Below are positions 33,829 through 43,015 of a stretch of DNA of 64,000 bases, one piece after another. The stretch comes from Lachnospiraceae bacterium (GTDB taxonomy: Bacteria > Bacillota > Clostridia > Lachnospirales > Lachnospiraceae). How positions within the stretch are numbered: the stretch's first letter is position 1; each line of letters starts with the position of its first letter. The DNA lies in NCBI GenBank assembly GCA_022796795.1, contig JAAWJI010000017.1:1-64000 (forward strand), read 5' to 3'. The notes beneath the pieces are model-generated. The model had not been told where the DNA came from and did not search any database. It worked only from the letters and a program-made list of their open reading frames with translations. The position numbers and the translations under genes are program-made.

Positions 33829-34042
33829 AGGTCTTGTGTCCTCCTCATACTCATGGCTGTTCCTGTTTTCCTCCGGAACAAAAACAGCTTTTTCTTCATT
33901 TCCCTGATCTGTCCTCTGTTACCATATTCCAGGAATCTCCGGACAACGTCAATCCAAAATTTACATTAACACAGTACCAGAAGATAGAACCAGTCCCCAT
34001 GAAGATTCTACCATATTTTTAAAAATACTCAAGTACTTTTTG

Positions 34043-34510
34043 TCAGTACAGATTCTTCACCTTAAAGTCCTTTTCCGCCTCCCTGCGCTGATCCTTCTTG
34101 GCAATATCCTGGCGCTTGTCATAGAGCTTCTTGCCCCGGGCCAGACCGATCTCCACCTTCACCAGGCTCCCCTTGAGATAAACCTTTAAGGGCACCATGG
34201 TAAAGCCCTTTTCCGCGATCTTACCGTTGATCTTGTTGATCTCGGACCGGTGCAGCAAGAGCTTCCGCACCCGCAGAGGATCCTTGTTGAAAATATTTCC
34301 TTTTTCATAGGGACTAATGTGCATGCCGTATACATACACCTCCCCCTTTTCCACCTTAATAAAGGCCTCCTTTACGCTGCATTTTCCCATGCGCACAGAT
34401 TTCACCTCTGTGCCTGCCAGGGCGATCCCGGCCTCCCAGGTATCCTCAATAAAATAATCATGGTATGCCTTTTTATTGTTGGCGATCAATTTCACCGCTT
34501 CTTTACTCAT
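34043..34510 (-). CDS. smpB: tmRNA-binding protein SmpB
   Basis: The 155 residues include [50 protein letters not shown] and the basic C-terminal tail, the full SmpB pattern. It carries tmRNA to stalled ribosomes. The start at 34510 overlaps the rnr stop by 8 nt; secG-rnr-smpB is a conserved order in Firmicutes. I looked for ssrA downstream and found no tRNA-like end in the 214-nt gap. Confidence 0.95.
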   Translation of the reverse strand: MSKEAVKLIANNKKAYHDYFIEDTWEAGIALAGTEVKSVRMGKCSVKEAFIKVEKGEVYVYGMHISPYEKGNIFNKDPLRVRKLLLHRSEINKINGKIAEKGFTMVPLKVYLKGSLVKVEIGLARGKKLYDKRQDIAKKDQRREAEKDFKVKNLY

Positions 34511-36650
34511 CTTCCTCCTCCTCACAGAGCACAAAATCAATGGTCCGGCTCAACCGGTCCGTATGAGAAACCCGGATTTTTACCCGCTGCCCCAGAGAAA
34601 AGCTGCGTCCGCTGCCGGTTCCCACCAGCTCACAGCCCTCCTCCCGGTACTCATAGTATTCTCCCCGCAGACTCTGCACGTGAACCAATCCCTCCACGGT
34701 GTTGGGAAGCTCCACGTAAAATCCATAGCCTGTGACGCCAGAAATCACACCCTGGAAACATTCTCCCACATGCCGCTCCATATACTGAACCTTTTTAAGC
34801 TTCTCCGTCTCCCTCTCTGCCTCGTCGGCCCGTCGCTCCAGCCGGCTGGTCTCTCTGGCCACCTCCGGAAGACGTTCCCTATAGGAAGCCAGCCGTTTCT
34901 CGTCCATGCGCCCTCGCAGCACGTCCTTGATGATGCGGTGAATCTGCAGATCCGGATACCGGCGGATCGGGGATGTGAAATGGCAATAGCAAGGAGAAGC
35001 CAGCCCGAAGTGTCCGCTGTTCTCCGCCGCATATTTTGCCTGCTTCATGGCCCGCAGGGTCAGGCGGCTGATGAGAGCCTCCTCGGGGGTATCCGCAATG
35101 TGCTCCAAAAGCTTCTGAAGCTCCCCTGGATGAATTTCCTCCCCGGTCTGGTGGATGGCATAGCCGAAATTCCGGATAAAGAGACCCAGCTTTTTCATCT
35201 GATCTCTATCCGGCGCCTCATGAATCCGGTATAAAAAGGGGATTTCCCTCCAGTAAAAATCTTCTGCAATGGTTTCATTGGCAGCCAGCATGAAATCCTC
35301 AATAAGACGGGTAGCTGTGCTGCGCTCATAGGGATGAATCTCCACAGGGATCCCCTGGTCATCCAGCACAATCTTGGACTCAGGAAAATCAAAATCAATA
35401 GCCCCCCGTTTGTGCCTGTTTCGGCGCAAAAGCCCCGCAGCCTCATCCATAGTCGATAACAGAGGAAGCAGCTCCTGGTATGGCGCCTCTGCCTCCCCGG
35501 GATGCTCCAGGGCATGCTGCACCCCAGTGTAGCTAAGCCTGGCATGGACCCGGATCACAGTCTCCAAAATCTCATGATCCACGATCCTCCCCCTGGCATC
35601 CAATCGCATGAGACAGCTCAAAGCCAGACGATCCTCCCCTTCATTCAGGGAACAAATGCCGTTGGACAGCCTGTGAGGCAGCATGGGAATCACCCGGTCC
35701 GCCAAATATACGCTGGTGCCTCTGGCATAAGCCTCCCGGTCCAGGGCGCTGCCCTCCTGCACATAATTGCTCACATCCGCAATGTGCACCCCCAAAAGAT
35801 ACCCGTCTTCTTCCCTGGAAATAGAAACCGCGTCATCCAGGTCCTTGGCGTCCTCCCCGTCAATAGTCACCATGACCCAGTCCCGCAGATCCCGGCGTCC
35901 CGCCTGGTCCGCCAGACTTATAGTCTCGGAAATACGCTCCGCCTGGAAGAGTACCCGCTGCGGAAACTCCATGGGCAGTTCATAGGCCCGGCACATAGCC
36001 AGAATATCACTGCCCGGATCATGAATATGGCCCAGAATCTCCGTGATCTCACCCTCTGGCTTTTTTCCCTCCTTACCGTAATCCCCAATGCGCACCACCA
36101 CCTTGTGGCCAGTCACTGCTCCTCTGGTCCGCTCCTCCGGCACAAAAATATCCGTGGAAATCCTTGGATTATCCGGCAACACAAAGCCAAAGCCCTTGTT
36201 TCTCTCAAAGGTGCCCACCACTTCTGTGACGCTGTGTCCCAGGATCCGGGTAATCACTCCTTCCGGCCGCTGTCCCTCCCTGAGATGATCCCCCAAGCTC
36301 TTTACACAGACTTCCACAAAGTCTCCGTGAAAAGCGCCCTTGGTATACTCCTGTCCAATAAAGAAATCCGAATCCAGCCCCTCCACCTGTACAAAGCCAA
36401 AGCCCTTTGCATGGGCCAAAAAAGTACCCGTATAGGTCTGCGTCTGAGCCTTATGATAGCGTCCCCGCTTGGAAAGCTGAATCTTGCCCTCTGACAGCAA
36501 AGCCTCCAAAATTTCCAATAGCTCCTGCCTGCGCTCCCTGGGAATTTCCAGAAGCACAGCCAGCTCCTTAAGCTTCATAGGCTCATATCTGGCATCGCAA
36601 ATCAGGCGGTATACCGTCTCTTTTCGGTTTTCAAATTGTGTTTCTTCCAT
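34503..36650 (-). CDS. rnr: Ribonuclease R
   Basis: The 715 residues run: N-terminal winged helix, two cold-shock domains ([33 protein letters not shown]), the RNB catalytic domain with [16 protein letters not shown] holding the metal-binding Asp residues, and a C-terminal S1 domain ([17 protein letters not shown]). It degrades structured RNA 3' to 5' and takes part in trans-translation with SmpB, whose gene overlaps it. Length is usual for Gram-positive RNase R. Start has AGAAACACAATT context with weak SD; ATG at 36650 keeps the whole helix. Confidence 0.95.
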   Translation of the reverse strand: MEETQFENRKETVYRLICDARYEPMKLKELAVLLEIPRERRQELLEILEALLSEGKIQLSKRGRYHKAQTQTYTGTFLAHAKGFGFVQVEGLDSDFFIGQEYTKGAFHGDFVEVCVKSLGDHLREGQRPEGVITRILGHSVTEVVGTFERNKGFGFVLPDNPRISTDIFVPEERTRGAVTGHKVVVRIGDYGKEGKKPEGEITEILGHIHDPGSDILAMCRAYELPMEFPQRVLFQAERISETISLADQAGRRDLRDWVMVTIDGEDAKDLDDAVSISREEDGYLLGVHIADVSNYVQEGSALDREAYARGTSVYLADRVIPMLPHRLSNGICSLNEGEDRLALSCLMRLDARGRIVDHEILETVIRVHARLSYTGVQHALEHPGEAEAPYQELLPLLSTMDEAAGLLRRNRHKRGAIDFDFPESKIVLDDQGIPVEIHPYERSTATRLIEDFMLAANETIAEDFYWREIPFLYRIHEAPDRDQMKKLGLFIRNFGYAIHQTGEEIHPGELQKLLEHIADTPEEALISRLTLRAMKQAKYAAENSGHFGLASPCYCHFTSPIRRYPDLQIHRIIKDVLRGRMDEKRLASYRERLPEVARETSRLERRADEAERETEKLKKVQYMERHVGECFQGVISGVTGYGFYVELPNTVEGLVHVQSLRGEYYEYREEGCELVGTGSGRSFSLGQRVKIRVSHTDRLSRTIDFVLCEEEEDE

Positions 36651-36723
36651 ATAAAATCTCCGAATTCTGTTTATGAAATTTCAAACGTTCCACCAGATCA
36701 CAGAAGACTGGTAAACATCATCA

Positions 36724-36760
36724 GCAAAAAAGCACCCTCGCTGTGATACAAGAGTGCTTC
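36724..36760 (-). terminator. Terminator or attenuator between secG and rnr
   Basis: On the minus strand AAGCACTCT pairs with AGGGTGCTT (one mismatch; plus arms 36751-36759 and 36730-36738) and is followed by TTTTTT. Some read-through into rnr is likely because the operon order is conserved. Confidence 0.75.
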
Positions 36761-36768
36761 CGAATCTG

Positions 36769-37005
36769 TTAGAATACATTCAGATTTAATATGAGGGCCA
36801 GGATGATAAAAGCAATCGCCGCAATCTTGGTCCACAAAATCTTTTTTCCTTCCGCTGAGCGTCCTTTATTCTGCTCCCAGTATGAATTGCCTCCGGCAAT
36901 GGTCCCCAATCCTGCGGACTTGCCCTCCTGAAGCAGCACAATCACTGTCAGCGCAAGTGCATCTAATACAAATATAACAGTAAGCACCGTTCTTAATATA
37001 CCCAC
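36769..37005 (-). CDS. secG: Preprotein translocase subunit SecG
   Basis: The 78 residues have two membrane helices (LRTVLTVIFVLDALALTVIV; KIAAIAFIILALILNL) separated by the family loop LLQEGKSAGLGTIAGG. SecG assists SecYE during protein export. It precedes rnr and smpB, the usual Firmicute arrangement. Confidence 0.93.
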   Translation of the reverse strand: MGILRTVLTVIFVLDALALTVIVLLQEGKSAGLGTIAGGNSYWEQNKGRSAEGKKILWTKIAAIAFIILALILNLNVF

Positions 37006-37177
37006 GTTTACACCTCCTATAGTCGAACAAGGTTAAGTTTACCACAAATTTTGGAAAATAGCAACTGGTAAACTTGAGGTTTTCGGGAAATATTCACGAT
37101 CCCCTCAAAAGTCTTTCCCATCTGAACAGCTCCTGCGCTGTCACAAATACCTGCAAGAGACCAGAGCCAGCAGGGGA

Positions 37178-37945
37178 CTAAGGCAAATACAGCTCATTTC
37201 TTTTATATTCGCTGGAGGCCTTCTTAAGCTTCATGCTCCCTGCGGCAAGAAGCATTTTGCTGACGCTGCGCGCCTTTCGGGGACAGACAGAAACACAGCG
37301 CATGCAGGATATGCAGGCCTTTGTGTCCGTCTGATCCGGAGCATCCAGGTGAATAGCGTGAACAGGGCATTTCCGTGCGCATAGTCCGCAACGTATACAA
37401 GCTTTTCCTGCCTGAGGCTTCATGGGAACGCCGCCGTATTCCCGATAGGGGCGGTTTCCGGGAAGCTTTAAATCCCCTTCCTTCCATCCCTCCTCCAATC
37501 TGGAACGGATATGGGACGCAAACCGGGAAAGCTCCTTCTCGTCCTGTTCATCCGGCCGTCCGGCGGCAAACTGACGCATTATGGAATGTTCCGCAATGGC
37601 CGCAATCCCTGCCACACAGGAAAAGCCTGCCTTCTCCAATGTATCCTTAAGCTCCACAAAGGTATCCTCATAGGCCCGGTTTCCGTAGACTACCACCAGA
37701 ATTGCCCTGGCGCCGTTTCCCTTCATGCCTGCAAGCCTGGACAAAGCCGGCTGGGGAGCCCGGCCGCCGTAAGAGGGAACGGCTGCTATGCAGATATCCT
37801 CCGGCCCAAAAGAAAAAGCTGCAAAATCTTTGTCCGGATCCGTCAGATCCAGAAATGTGCTCTCGTATCCCAGGGCCCTTGTGAAGCAGTCAGAAACCTT
37901 TTTGGTTCCTCCGGTGGGGCTAAATACCATTTCGTAGACAATCAT
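37178..37945 (-). CDS. EFR1-type flavodoxin-ferredoxin fusion
   Basis: The 255 residues join a flavodoxin-like domain (MVFSPTGGTKKVSD phosphate loop; AAVPSYGGRAP) with a C-terminal ferredoxin holding two 4Fe-4S motifs: CIRCGLCARKCP and CISCMRCVSVCP. Such fusions (EFR1 family) move electrons between an FMN and iron-sulfur centres in anaerobes; partners are unknown. It is a single gene between secG and the barstar gene. Confidence 0.88.
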   Translation of the reverse strand: MIVYEMVFSPTGGTKKVSDCFTRALGYESTFLDLTDPDKDFAAFSFGPEDICIAAVPSYGGRAPQPALSRLAGMKGNGARAILVVVYGNRAYEDTFVELKDTLEKAGFSCVAGIAAIAEHSIMRQFAAGRPDEQDEKELSRFASHIRSRLEEGWKEGDLKLPGNRPYREYGGVPMKPQAGKACIRCGLCARKCPVHAIHLDAPDQTDTKACISCMRCVSVCPRKARSVSKMLLAAGSMKLKKASSEYKRNELYLP

Positions 37946-38036
37946 ATTCTAGGCTCCTTTCCATGATTCCAGAGACAAAATTTCAAGTCAAGTCCGGCTC
38001 TGCGATTTCCAGATAAAAACCGTGCCTCTCGGATTT

Positions 38037-38315
38037 CTATATCCTCTCACAATCTTCCCATCTGACCAGTGGGTTCTTTGCAGCCGCCTCTGTGAGCGCC
38101 CGTTTCAACATCCGGACATACCCGCCCAGGCGCTCCTCCAGCTCCTCCTCATGAGCCAGACAGATTACCGTTTCCTCCTGCAGATCTGTCAGACAGTCGT
38201 ATAGCGCATCCAGATTTCCACCGTACCAGGCGGGAAACCCCAGGGCTTCCCGTAGCTCCTGATGAAGCATTTCCTTATCCCAGATCAAATTCCCGTCCAA
38301 TATACAGCTTTTCAT
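38037..38315 (-). CDS. Barstar-family ribonuclease inhibitor
   Basis: The 92 residues hold the barstar pattern: ILDGNLIWDKEMLHQELREALGFPAWYGGNLDALYDCLTDL with the WYGxNLDAL motif. Barstars bind and block barnase-type nucleases in the cytoplasm. Its ATG lies next to the nuclease stop; GGGGAGG precedes at proper spacing, favouring 38315 over 38321. The nuclease-then-inhibitor order fits a self-protection pair. Confidence 0.93.
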   Translation of the reverse strand: MKSCILDGNLIWDKEMLHQELREALGFPAWYGGNLDALYDCLTDLQEETVICLAHEEELEERLGGYVRMLKRALTEAAAKNPLVRWEDCERI

Positions 38316-38317
38316 GG

Positions 38318-38872
38318 TCATTCCTCCCCATACAGCAGCTCAAAGGATTCGTAGTGATCCTCCGTATAGTAAACCAGACCGTCATTGGAGAATACAATGC
38401 GCTTGGCCCCCCGTTTTTTTGCACCCAGGGTGTCAATGTCGCACTCTGTGTAGGTCCGTCCATCCTTTTCCGGCAGAAGTCCCTCATAGTTGCCGAACCT
38501 GCTGCCGCCAATGCACTTGCCAGGAGCAAAGGGTTCCAGAAAACCGCCCTCCCAGCCCAGCTTTTCCGCCTCTTTTTTCGTGATAAAATTGTCCGGCAGA
38601 TGTCCATAGAGGTGAATATAGAGGGCCACATCCTCCTTGGAGGTATAGGAGCCGTCCTCGGCAAGGGTTGACTCCCCGGACTTCTCTTCCCCAAGCTCCT
38701 CCTGGCTTTTCGTTTCCCCCTCTAAGACCTGCTCTCCTAAGGTCTGCTCTTCTGAAGACTGCACCTGTGCCTCTGCTCCAGGCCCTGTCTCCTCCTTCCC
38801 CGCTTCCTTTTTGCAGGCTGCCAGCAAAAAGACCAGCAGAAAGACCAGCAGAAACCGCAACTGTTTTTTCAT
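38318..38872 (-). CDS. Lipoprotein barnase-type ribonuclease
   Basis: The 184 residues have a signal peptide and lipobox (FLLAAC, Cys20). An acidic linker rich in Glu, Gly and Ser runs from about 23 to 75. The barnase domain follows, with LPDNFITKKEAEKLGW, GKCIGGSRFGN, and catalytic Glu143 (TYTECD), Arg158 and His173 (EDHYESF). All three catalytic residues are present, so it should be an active guanyl-preferring RNase. Most barnases are released; a lipid anchor with a long linker would hold it at the cell surface. It could act in nucleotide scavenging or contact antagonism. Barstar follows directly. Confidence 0.9.
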   Translation of the reverse strand: MKKQLRFLLVFLLVFLLAACKKEAGKEETGPGAEAQVQSSEEQTLGEQVLEGETKSQEELGEEKSGESTLAEDGSYTSKEDVALYIHLYGHLPDNFITKKEAEKLGWEGGFLEPFAPGKCIGGSRFGNYEGLLPEKDGRTYTECDIDTLGAKKRGAKRIVFSNDGLVYYTEDHYESFELLYGEE

Positions 38873-38957
38873 ATATGGCGCTCCTTTTCCTCTTCTGTTT
38901 TTCCCCGATTTTTCCCGGGTATTTTCTCTGCCAAATGCTGCTGCCCTGACGCCTGTG

Positions 38958-41270
38958 TCAATGGCATCTGCTCCATCCGCAGCTCTTGCAGATATTGCAG
39001 CCGCCCTCAAAGACCAGGGGCTCTCCGCACTGAGGGCAGTTTACTCCCGGCGCCTCCTCCCCGGGAATCACGGCCTTGGCCTCCTGGAAGCCCTGCGCTT
39101 TTGGCGCCACAGCCTTGGGCTTGGGCTTTTTGGGCAGCGGCCGGTCCGTGGTAGTCTCGTTTCGCAGGGCGATCTCCTCCTGAACCTCATTGTACATATC
39201 CAAAAGGGCGTTTCCCACGGCCATGGGGCAGCAGGAGCCCTTGCTGGTATCCCCCTTGGTGGCCCTGCGCACCGTATAGGAGGGACAGGAACCAGTGGAA
39301 TTCAACTGGTCAATAATGGTGTAAATATCCACTCCGCCCCGGGCGCTGATGGAAATCATGCGGGACAGGCCGATCATGAAATTGTTACATCCTCCTGTGG
39401 AGCCCTTGCTCAGGTAAATCTCCAGAAGCGCTCCCGTGTGGGGATCAAAGAGAGCGATACAGTGAAGACTTCCGCATCCTGTGATAAGCTTGCGCTTCTT
39501 TCCCACCACATCGTCATTGACCCGAATGATCTCGCCCCGCCCCAGGCCTTCTCCTGCGGTAACGCCTTTTTTTACCTTGGTGGACAAGATTCCTGTCCGC
39601 TTGCAGCCGTCCCGGAATATGGTGATTCCCTTAAGGCCTCTTTCATAGGCATAGAGATAAAGACTCTCCGTCTCCTCCACGGTAAACTGGTTGGGCACGT
39701 TTACCGTGGAGCTGATGGATGCGTCAATGTGCTGCTGCCAGACCGCCTGCATGCCAATCCGCTGACGGTAATCCAGGGACATGGCCGTCACGAAATATTC
39801 CGGCAGCTGACTGTCATCCTGGAGTCCCTGCCGCTCCATGTAGGTCTCCACAATGGGCGTATACACCCGGTAATACACATCCATACCGTGAAGGGACTCG
39901 GTTTTCCGCTCATAATAATTGGCGTAAATGGGCTCGATCCCCCCAGAAATCCCCAGCATAGTGGACAGGGTGCCCGTAGGCGCAATGGTCAGAAGCTGGG
40001 AATTGCGCAGGCCGTATTTTTTCACCAGATCCCGGGTGGCCTCTGTGGTATTGGCCTGGAAAAAGGGCGTGGCCATAATCTCCTCGATGTCGCAGCGGGG
40101 AAACGCCCCCTGCTCCCTGGCAAGCCTGGCAGAGGCCGCTATGGCCGCATCTGCCATGGCAAAGCCGATCTTATCGCAGAGCTCCACCGCATCCTCATCC
40201 CCATAGGTGAGTCCCAGTTTAATCAGCATATCCCCCAGGCCCATGATTCCCAGGCCGATCTGCCGCCACTGGGCCACGCTTTCTTGCTGCTCTGGCAGAG
40301 GATGAAGGGGCAGCCCCTCCTCCAACACCTCATTTAGAGCGCGCACGGAAATGCCCACGCCCTCCTTAAAAGTGGAAAAATCAAAGGAGGCATTCTCCGT
40401 AAAGGGATTCAGCACAAATTCCGCCAGGTTGATGCTGCCCAAAAGGCAGCTGCCTCCAGCAGGCAGCGGCTCCTCCGCGCAGGGATTTACTCCTGCGTAG
40501 GAAAAATCCCTAGTGTTGGACAGTAGATTCCAGCTCTGAATCCGATCCCAGAACAGGGCTCCCGGCTCCGCATAGTCCCAGTTGGTCTCTGCAATGTGAT
40601 GAAAGAGATCCCGGGCCCGGACGGTTTTCTCAATCAGCTGGCCCGTCTCCTCTCTGCGATAGTGAAGGCGGAAATTCCCGTTCTCCTTTACAGCCTCCAT
40701 GAATTCATCGCTGACCCGCACGGAAATATTTGCCTTTGTTACCTTTTCCAGGTCTGTTTTCAGATCAATAAACTCTTCCACATCCGGGTGAGCGCAGTCT
40801 ATAGAAATCATCAGAGCGCCCCGGCGGCCATTCTGCCCTATAAGGCTGGTCACCAGGGAATAAAGCTCCATGAAAGACACGGCGCCGCTGGTCTCCTTGG
40901 CCGCATTGCTGATGGCGGCTCCCCGGGGACTTAAGCCCGAGATATCAATGCCGCAGCCTCCCCCATAGCTGTAGGTTCTTGCCAGCTTTGTGGCGCACTC
41001 AAAGATACTCTCGATATTATCCTTGGGCGGAGTAACCACATAACAGTTGGAAAAGCTGATTTTCTTTCCCTTGTTTTGCAGTCCTCGGTTGGAGAGAATT
41101 CTCCCTCCAAACAAAAATTTCTTCTCCTGGATCATCCGGCAGATCTCTGGGTTTCCCCCGCTGATCCGATCCAGCCACTGAGGAAAGTCCTCCCCCTCAT
41201 ACCGGTATTTATTCTGCCAGATATCAATCCCCAGCTGATTCTTTTCCCCCAGCCATTCCTTTTCATCCAT
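38958..41270 (-). CDS. nrdJ: Vitamin B12-dependent (class II) ribonucleotide reductase
   Basis: The 770 residues form the ribonucleotide reductase barrel: SFSNCYVVTPP with the first redox Cys, NPCAEEPLPAGGSCLLGSINL with the Asn-Cys-Glu active site, and LTIAPTGTLSTMLG. A C-terminal Cys-rich tail follows (CPQCGEPLVFEGGCNICKSCGWSRC), typical of class II enzymes that use adenosylcobalamin. It makes deoxynucleotides with or without oxygen. The preferred start is the ATG at 41270 with GGGAG 8 nt upstream; earlier in-frame ATGs lack a spaced site. It lies after rnhA and before the barnase gene. Confidence 0.93.
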   Translation of the reverse strand: MDEKEWLGEKNQLGIDIWQNKYRYEGEDFPQWLDRISGGNPEICRMIQEKKFLFGGRILSNRGLQNKGKKISFSNCYVVTPPKDNIESIFECATKLARTYSYGGGCGIDISGLSPRGAAISNAAKETSGAVSFMELYSLVTSLIGQNGRRGALMISIDCAHPDVEEFIDLKTDLEKVTKANISVRVSDEFMEAVKENGNFRLHYRREETGQLIEKTVRARDLFHHIAETNWDYAEPGALFWDRIQSWNLLSNTRDFSYAGVNPCAEEPLPAGGSCLLGSINLAEFVLNPFTENASFDFSTFKEGVGISVRALNEVLEEGLPLHPLPEQQESVAQWRQIGLGIMGLGDMLIKLGLTYGDEDAVELCDKIGFAMADAAIAASARLAREQGAFPRCDIEEIMATPFFQANTTEATRDLVKKYGLRNSQLLTIAPTGTLSTMLGISGGIEPIYANYYERKTESLHGMDVYYRVYTPIVETYMERQGLQDDSQLPEYFVTAMSLDYRQRIGMQAVWQQHIDASISSTVNVPNQFTVEETESLYLYAYERGLKGITIFRDGCKRTGILSTKVKKGVTAGEGLGRGEIIRVNDDVVGKKRKLITGCGSLHCIALFDPHTGALLEIYLSKGSTGGCNNFMIGLSRMISISARGGVDIYTIIDQLNSTGSCPSYTVRRATKGDTSKGSCCPMAVGNALLDMYNEVQEEIALRNETTTDRPLPKKPKPKAVAPKAQGFQEAKAVIPGEEAPGVNCPQCGEPLVFEGGCNICKSCGWSRCH

Positions 41271-41328
41271 CGCCTGCGCTCCCATCCTTTCTCTCAACTT
41301 TTCCTTTCATGCTTTCTGCAAACGGCCC

Positions 41329-41805
41329 TCATTCTTCCAGACCTGTATCCACAATCCGGTTTTCTCCGTCAGCCGCCCCCGTTGCCAGCTTGTCACAACG
41401 CTCATTGTAGGCGTGGCCGTCGTGTCCCTTTACCCAGATAAATTTCACCTTATGTGGCTCCTTTGCCTGCAAGAGACGTTTCCAGAGATCCACATTTTTC
41501 ACGGGTCCGCTGCTGCCCTTCCAGTTCTTTTTAAGCCAGCTGTCCACCCACCGCTTCTCAAAGGCATCCACCACGTATTTGGAATCTGAGTAAATCTCCA
41601 CCTGGCAGGGCCGGTTCAGAGCCTCCAATCCCACAATCACCGCCATAAGCTCCATGCGGTTGTTGGTGGTGCGCACATAGCCCTGACTGTACTCCCGCTC
41701 ATGAAGAGCGCCCTGGCCGTCCACACAGGTCAGAATCGTGCCGTAACCTCCGGGACCATTAGGGTTTCCCCGGGCTGCTCCGTCCGTGTATATTTTTACC
41801 AGCAT
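41329..41805 (-). CDS. rnhA: Ribonuclease HI
   Basis: The 158 residues carry the four acidic catalytic positions: IYTDGAARGNPN, NNRMELMAV, IYSDSKYVVDAF and ERCDKLAT. HVKG-like VKGHDGHAYNE follows the usual handle region. It removes RNA from RNA-DNA hybrids. Its ATG abuts the stop of mscL with no gap, so it is probably translated by coupling. Confidence 0.94.
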   Translation of the reverse strand: MLVKIYTDGAARGNPNGPGGYGTILTCVDGQGALHEREYSQGYVRTTNNRMELMAVIVGLEALNRPCQVEIYSDSKYVVDAFEKRWVDSWLKKNWKGSSGPVKNVDLWKRLLQAKEPHKVKFIWVKGHDGHAYNERCDKLATGAADGENRIVDTGLEE

Positions 41806-42258
41806 TTAATGACTCCCACTCTGGGCAAGTTCCGAAGCGCAGTGCGGACACTTCACCGCGTCAATATGAATCTCGGACTTGCAGTAAGGGCATACCTTGG
41901 TAGTAGGAGCCGGAGCAGGGGCAGGCGCTTCCTTTTTGTGCAGCTTGTTCAGCTGCTTTACCAGAAGAAATACCACAAAGGCTGTCAGTAAAAAGTTAAT
42001 AAGCCCCGTAATAAAGCTTCCGTATGCAATGGTGGACGTGACAGCCTGGGCGTCCGCCAGGGTAGCGTACTTGTTCCCATCCAGGGCGATAAACATATTG
42101 GTAAAGTCAAGCTTTCCGGTAAACAGACTGATAAAAGGCATAATCATGTCGTTGACCAGGGAGGTGATCAGTCCATTGAAGCCTCCGCCAATAATCACGC
42201 CCACTGCCAGGTCCAGCATGTTTCCTTTCAGTGCAAATTGTTTAAATTCCTTCCACAT
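41806..42258 (-). CDS. mscL: Large-conductance mechanosensitive channel with C-terminal zinc ribbon
   Basis: The 150 residues begin [27 protein letters not shown] and hold the two MscL helices. MscL opens on osmotic downshock. A Pro-Ala linker ([11 protein letters not shown]) joins the second helix to a zinc-ribbon-like tail, [18 protein letters not shown]. Ordinary MscL ends with a short helical bundle instead. The start at 42258 has GGAGG at 8 nt; a longer frame is not supported. Confidence 0.92.
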   Translation of the reverse strand: MWKEFKQFALKGNMLDLAVGVIIGGGFNGLITSLVNDMIMPFISLFTGKLDFTNMFIALDGNKYATLADAQAVTSTIAYGSFITGLINFLLTAFVVFLLVKQLNKLHKKEAPAPAPAPTTKVCPYCKSEIHIDAVKCPHCASELAQSGSH

Positions 42259-42334
42259 TGTAATATCCTCCAATTTTTTTCTGTGATTCCTTTCCATGAT
42301 TCCTGCAAAAGCCCTGTAGAAATCTGCTCCCGGA

Positions 42335-43015
42335 TCACCGGGCACATGGGCGCAGCACGCAGATATTGGTCATACAGGCATTGCTCTTCTTCCAGAGATA
42401 TTCCACGTATTCCTTCCAGTCTATATAATAGCATTTCCCCCAGGAAGAAATCCGCAGCATCCCTCCCTCAAACCCTGTGGCCACCACAAAATGAGCCCGA
42501 GTCTGGGTTCCCTGGACATAGCCGCCGTTTTCGTTTTTCTCATAGAGCTTCAGTTTCTCTTTCCGGAAAAAGGGCGGGAAATTGGGACCAATGGACAGAA
42601 TGACCGGCAGATCCTGTCGGAACATTTCTTCCATGCGCTTTTTCAGATTCCATGGCAGAACTCCCCAGCGGGCTCGAAGATGAATGCCATTTTTCCGGAA
42701 ATACCGGTTAAGCCCTGTGGTCAGCACCCAAAAAGGCATGCCCAAATAGGGCAGCACTGGAAAATACCATAAAAGCCCCTTCATATACTGCTTATAGCGG
42801 GCCCGGGAAATCCTGCCGTCACTGTAAAACAGACCGTGCGTCCGCTCTGTCCTGCAGCCTCTGTGGTGCAGTCCCAGGTAGAGGAGCACGTCTCCCGCAG
42901 CCACCACTCCGCAACCGCTCTGACTCATAATCCGCCTGTCCGACCAGTTCTGACTGCCCCCGTAGGAGCCCTCCACAGACACATACGCATGCCTTAACCC
43001 TTCCCCATGCTTCAA
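42335..43015 (-). CDS. Papain-like (C39-type) peptidase-fold protein, function unknown
   Basis: The 226 residues have a likely catalytic Gln32 and Cys35 in [18 protein letters not shown], and His175 in [21 protein letters not shown], the C39-like order. There is no signal peptide, though a hydrophobic stretch near 82-102 ([20 protein letters not shown]) could touch the membrane. The start overlaps the miaB stop (ATGA), so the genes are coupled. I infer a cysteine peptidase or hydrolase but cannot name the substrate. Confidence 0.6.
   Translation of the reverse strand: MKHGEGLRHAYVSVEGSYGGSQNWSDRRIMSQSGCGVVAAGDVLLYLGLHHRGCRTERTHGLFYSDGRISRARYKQYMKGLLWYFPVLPYLGMPFWVLTTGLNRYFRKNGIHLRARWGVLPWNLKKRMEEMFRQDLPVILSIGPNFPPFFRKEKLKLYEKNENGGYVQGTQTRAHFVVATGFEGGMLRISSWGKCYYIDWKEYVEYLWKKSNACMTNICVLRPCAR

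Noticed and set aside
33829..34042. ssrA (tmRNA) next to smpB
   Set aside because: No T-arm or tag-coding region is visible in the gap.
38811..40337. Long plus-strand ORF (508 codons) opposite nrdJ
   Set aside because: It is a mirror of codon bias in nrdJ; no domain, start site or family pattern. Similar long antisense frames at 8918-10327, 15937-17181 and 45383-46759 were rejected for the same reason.
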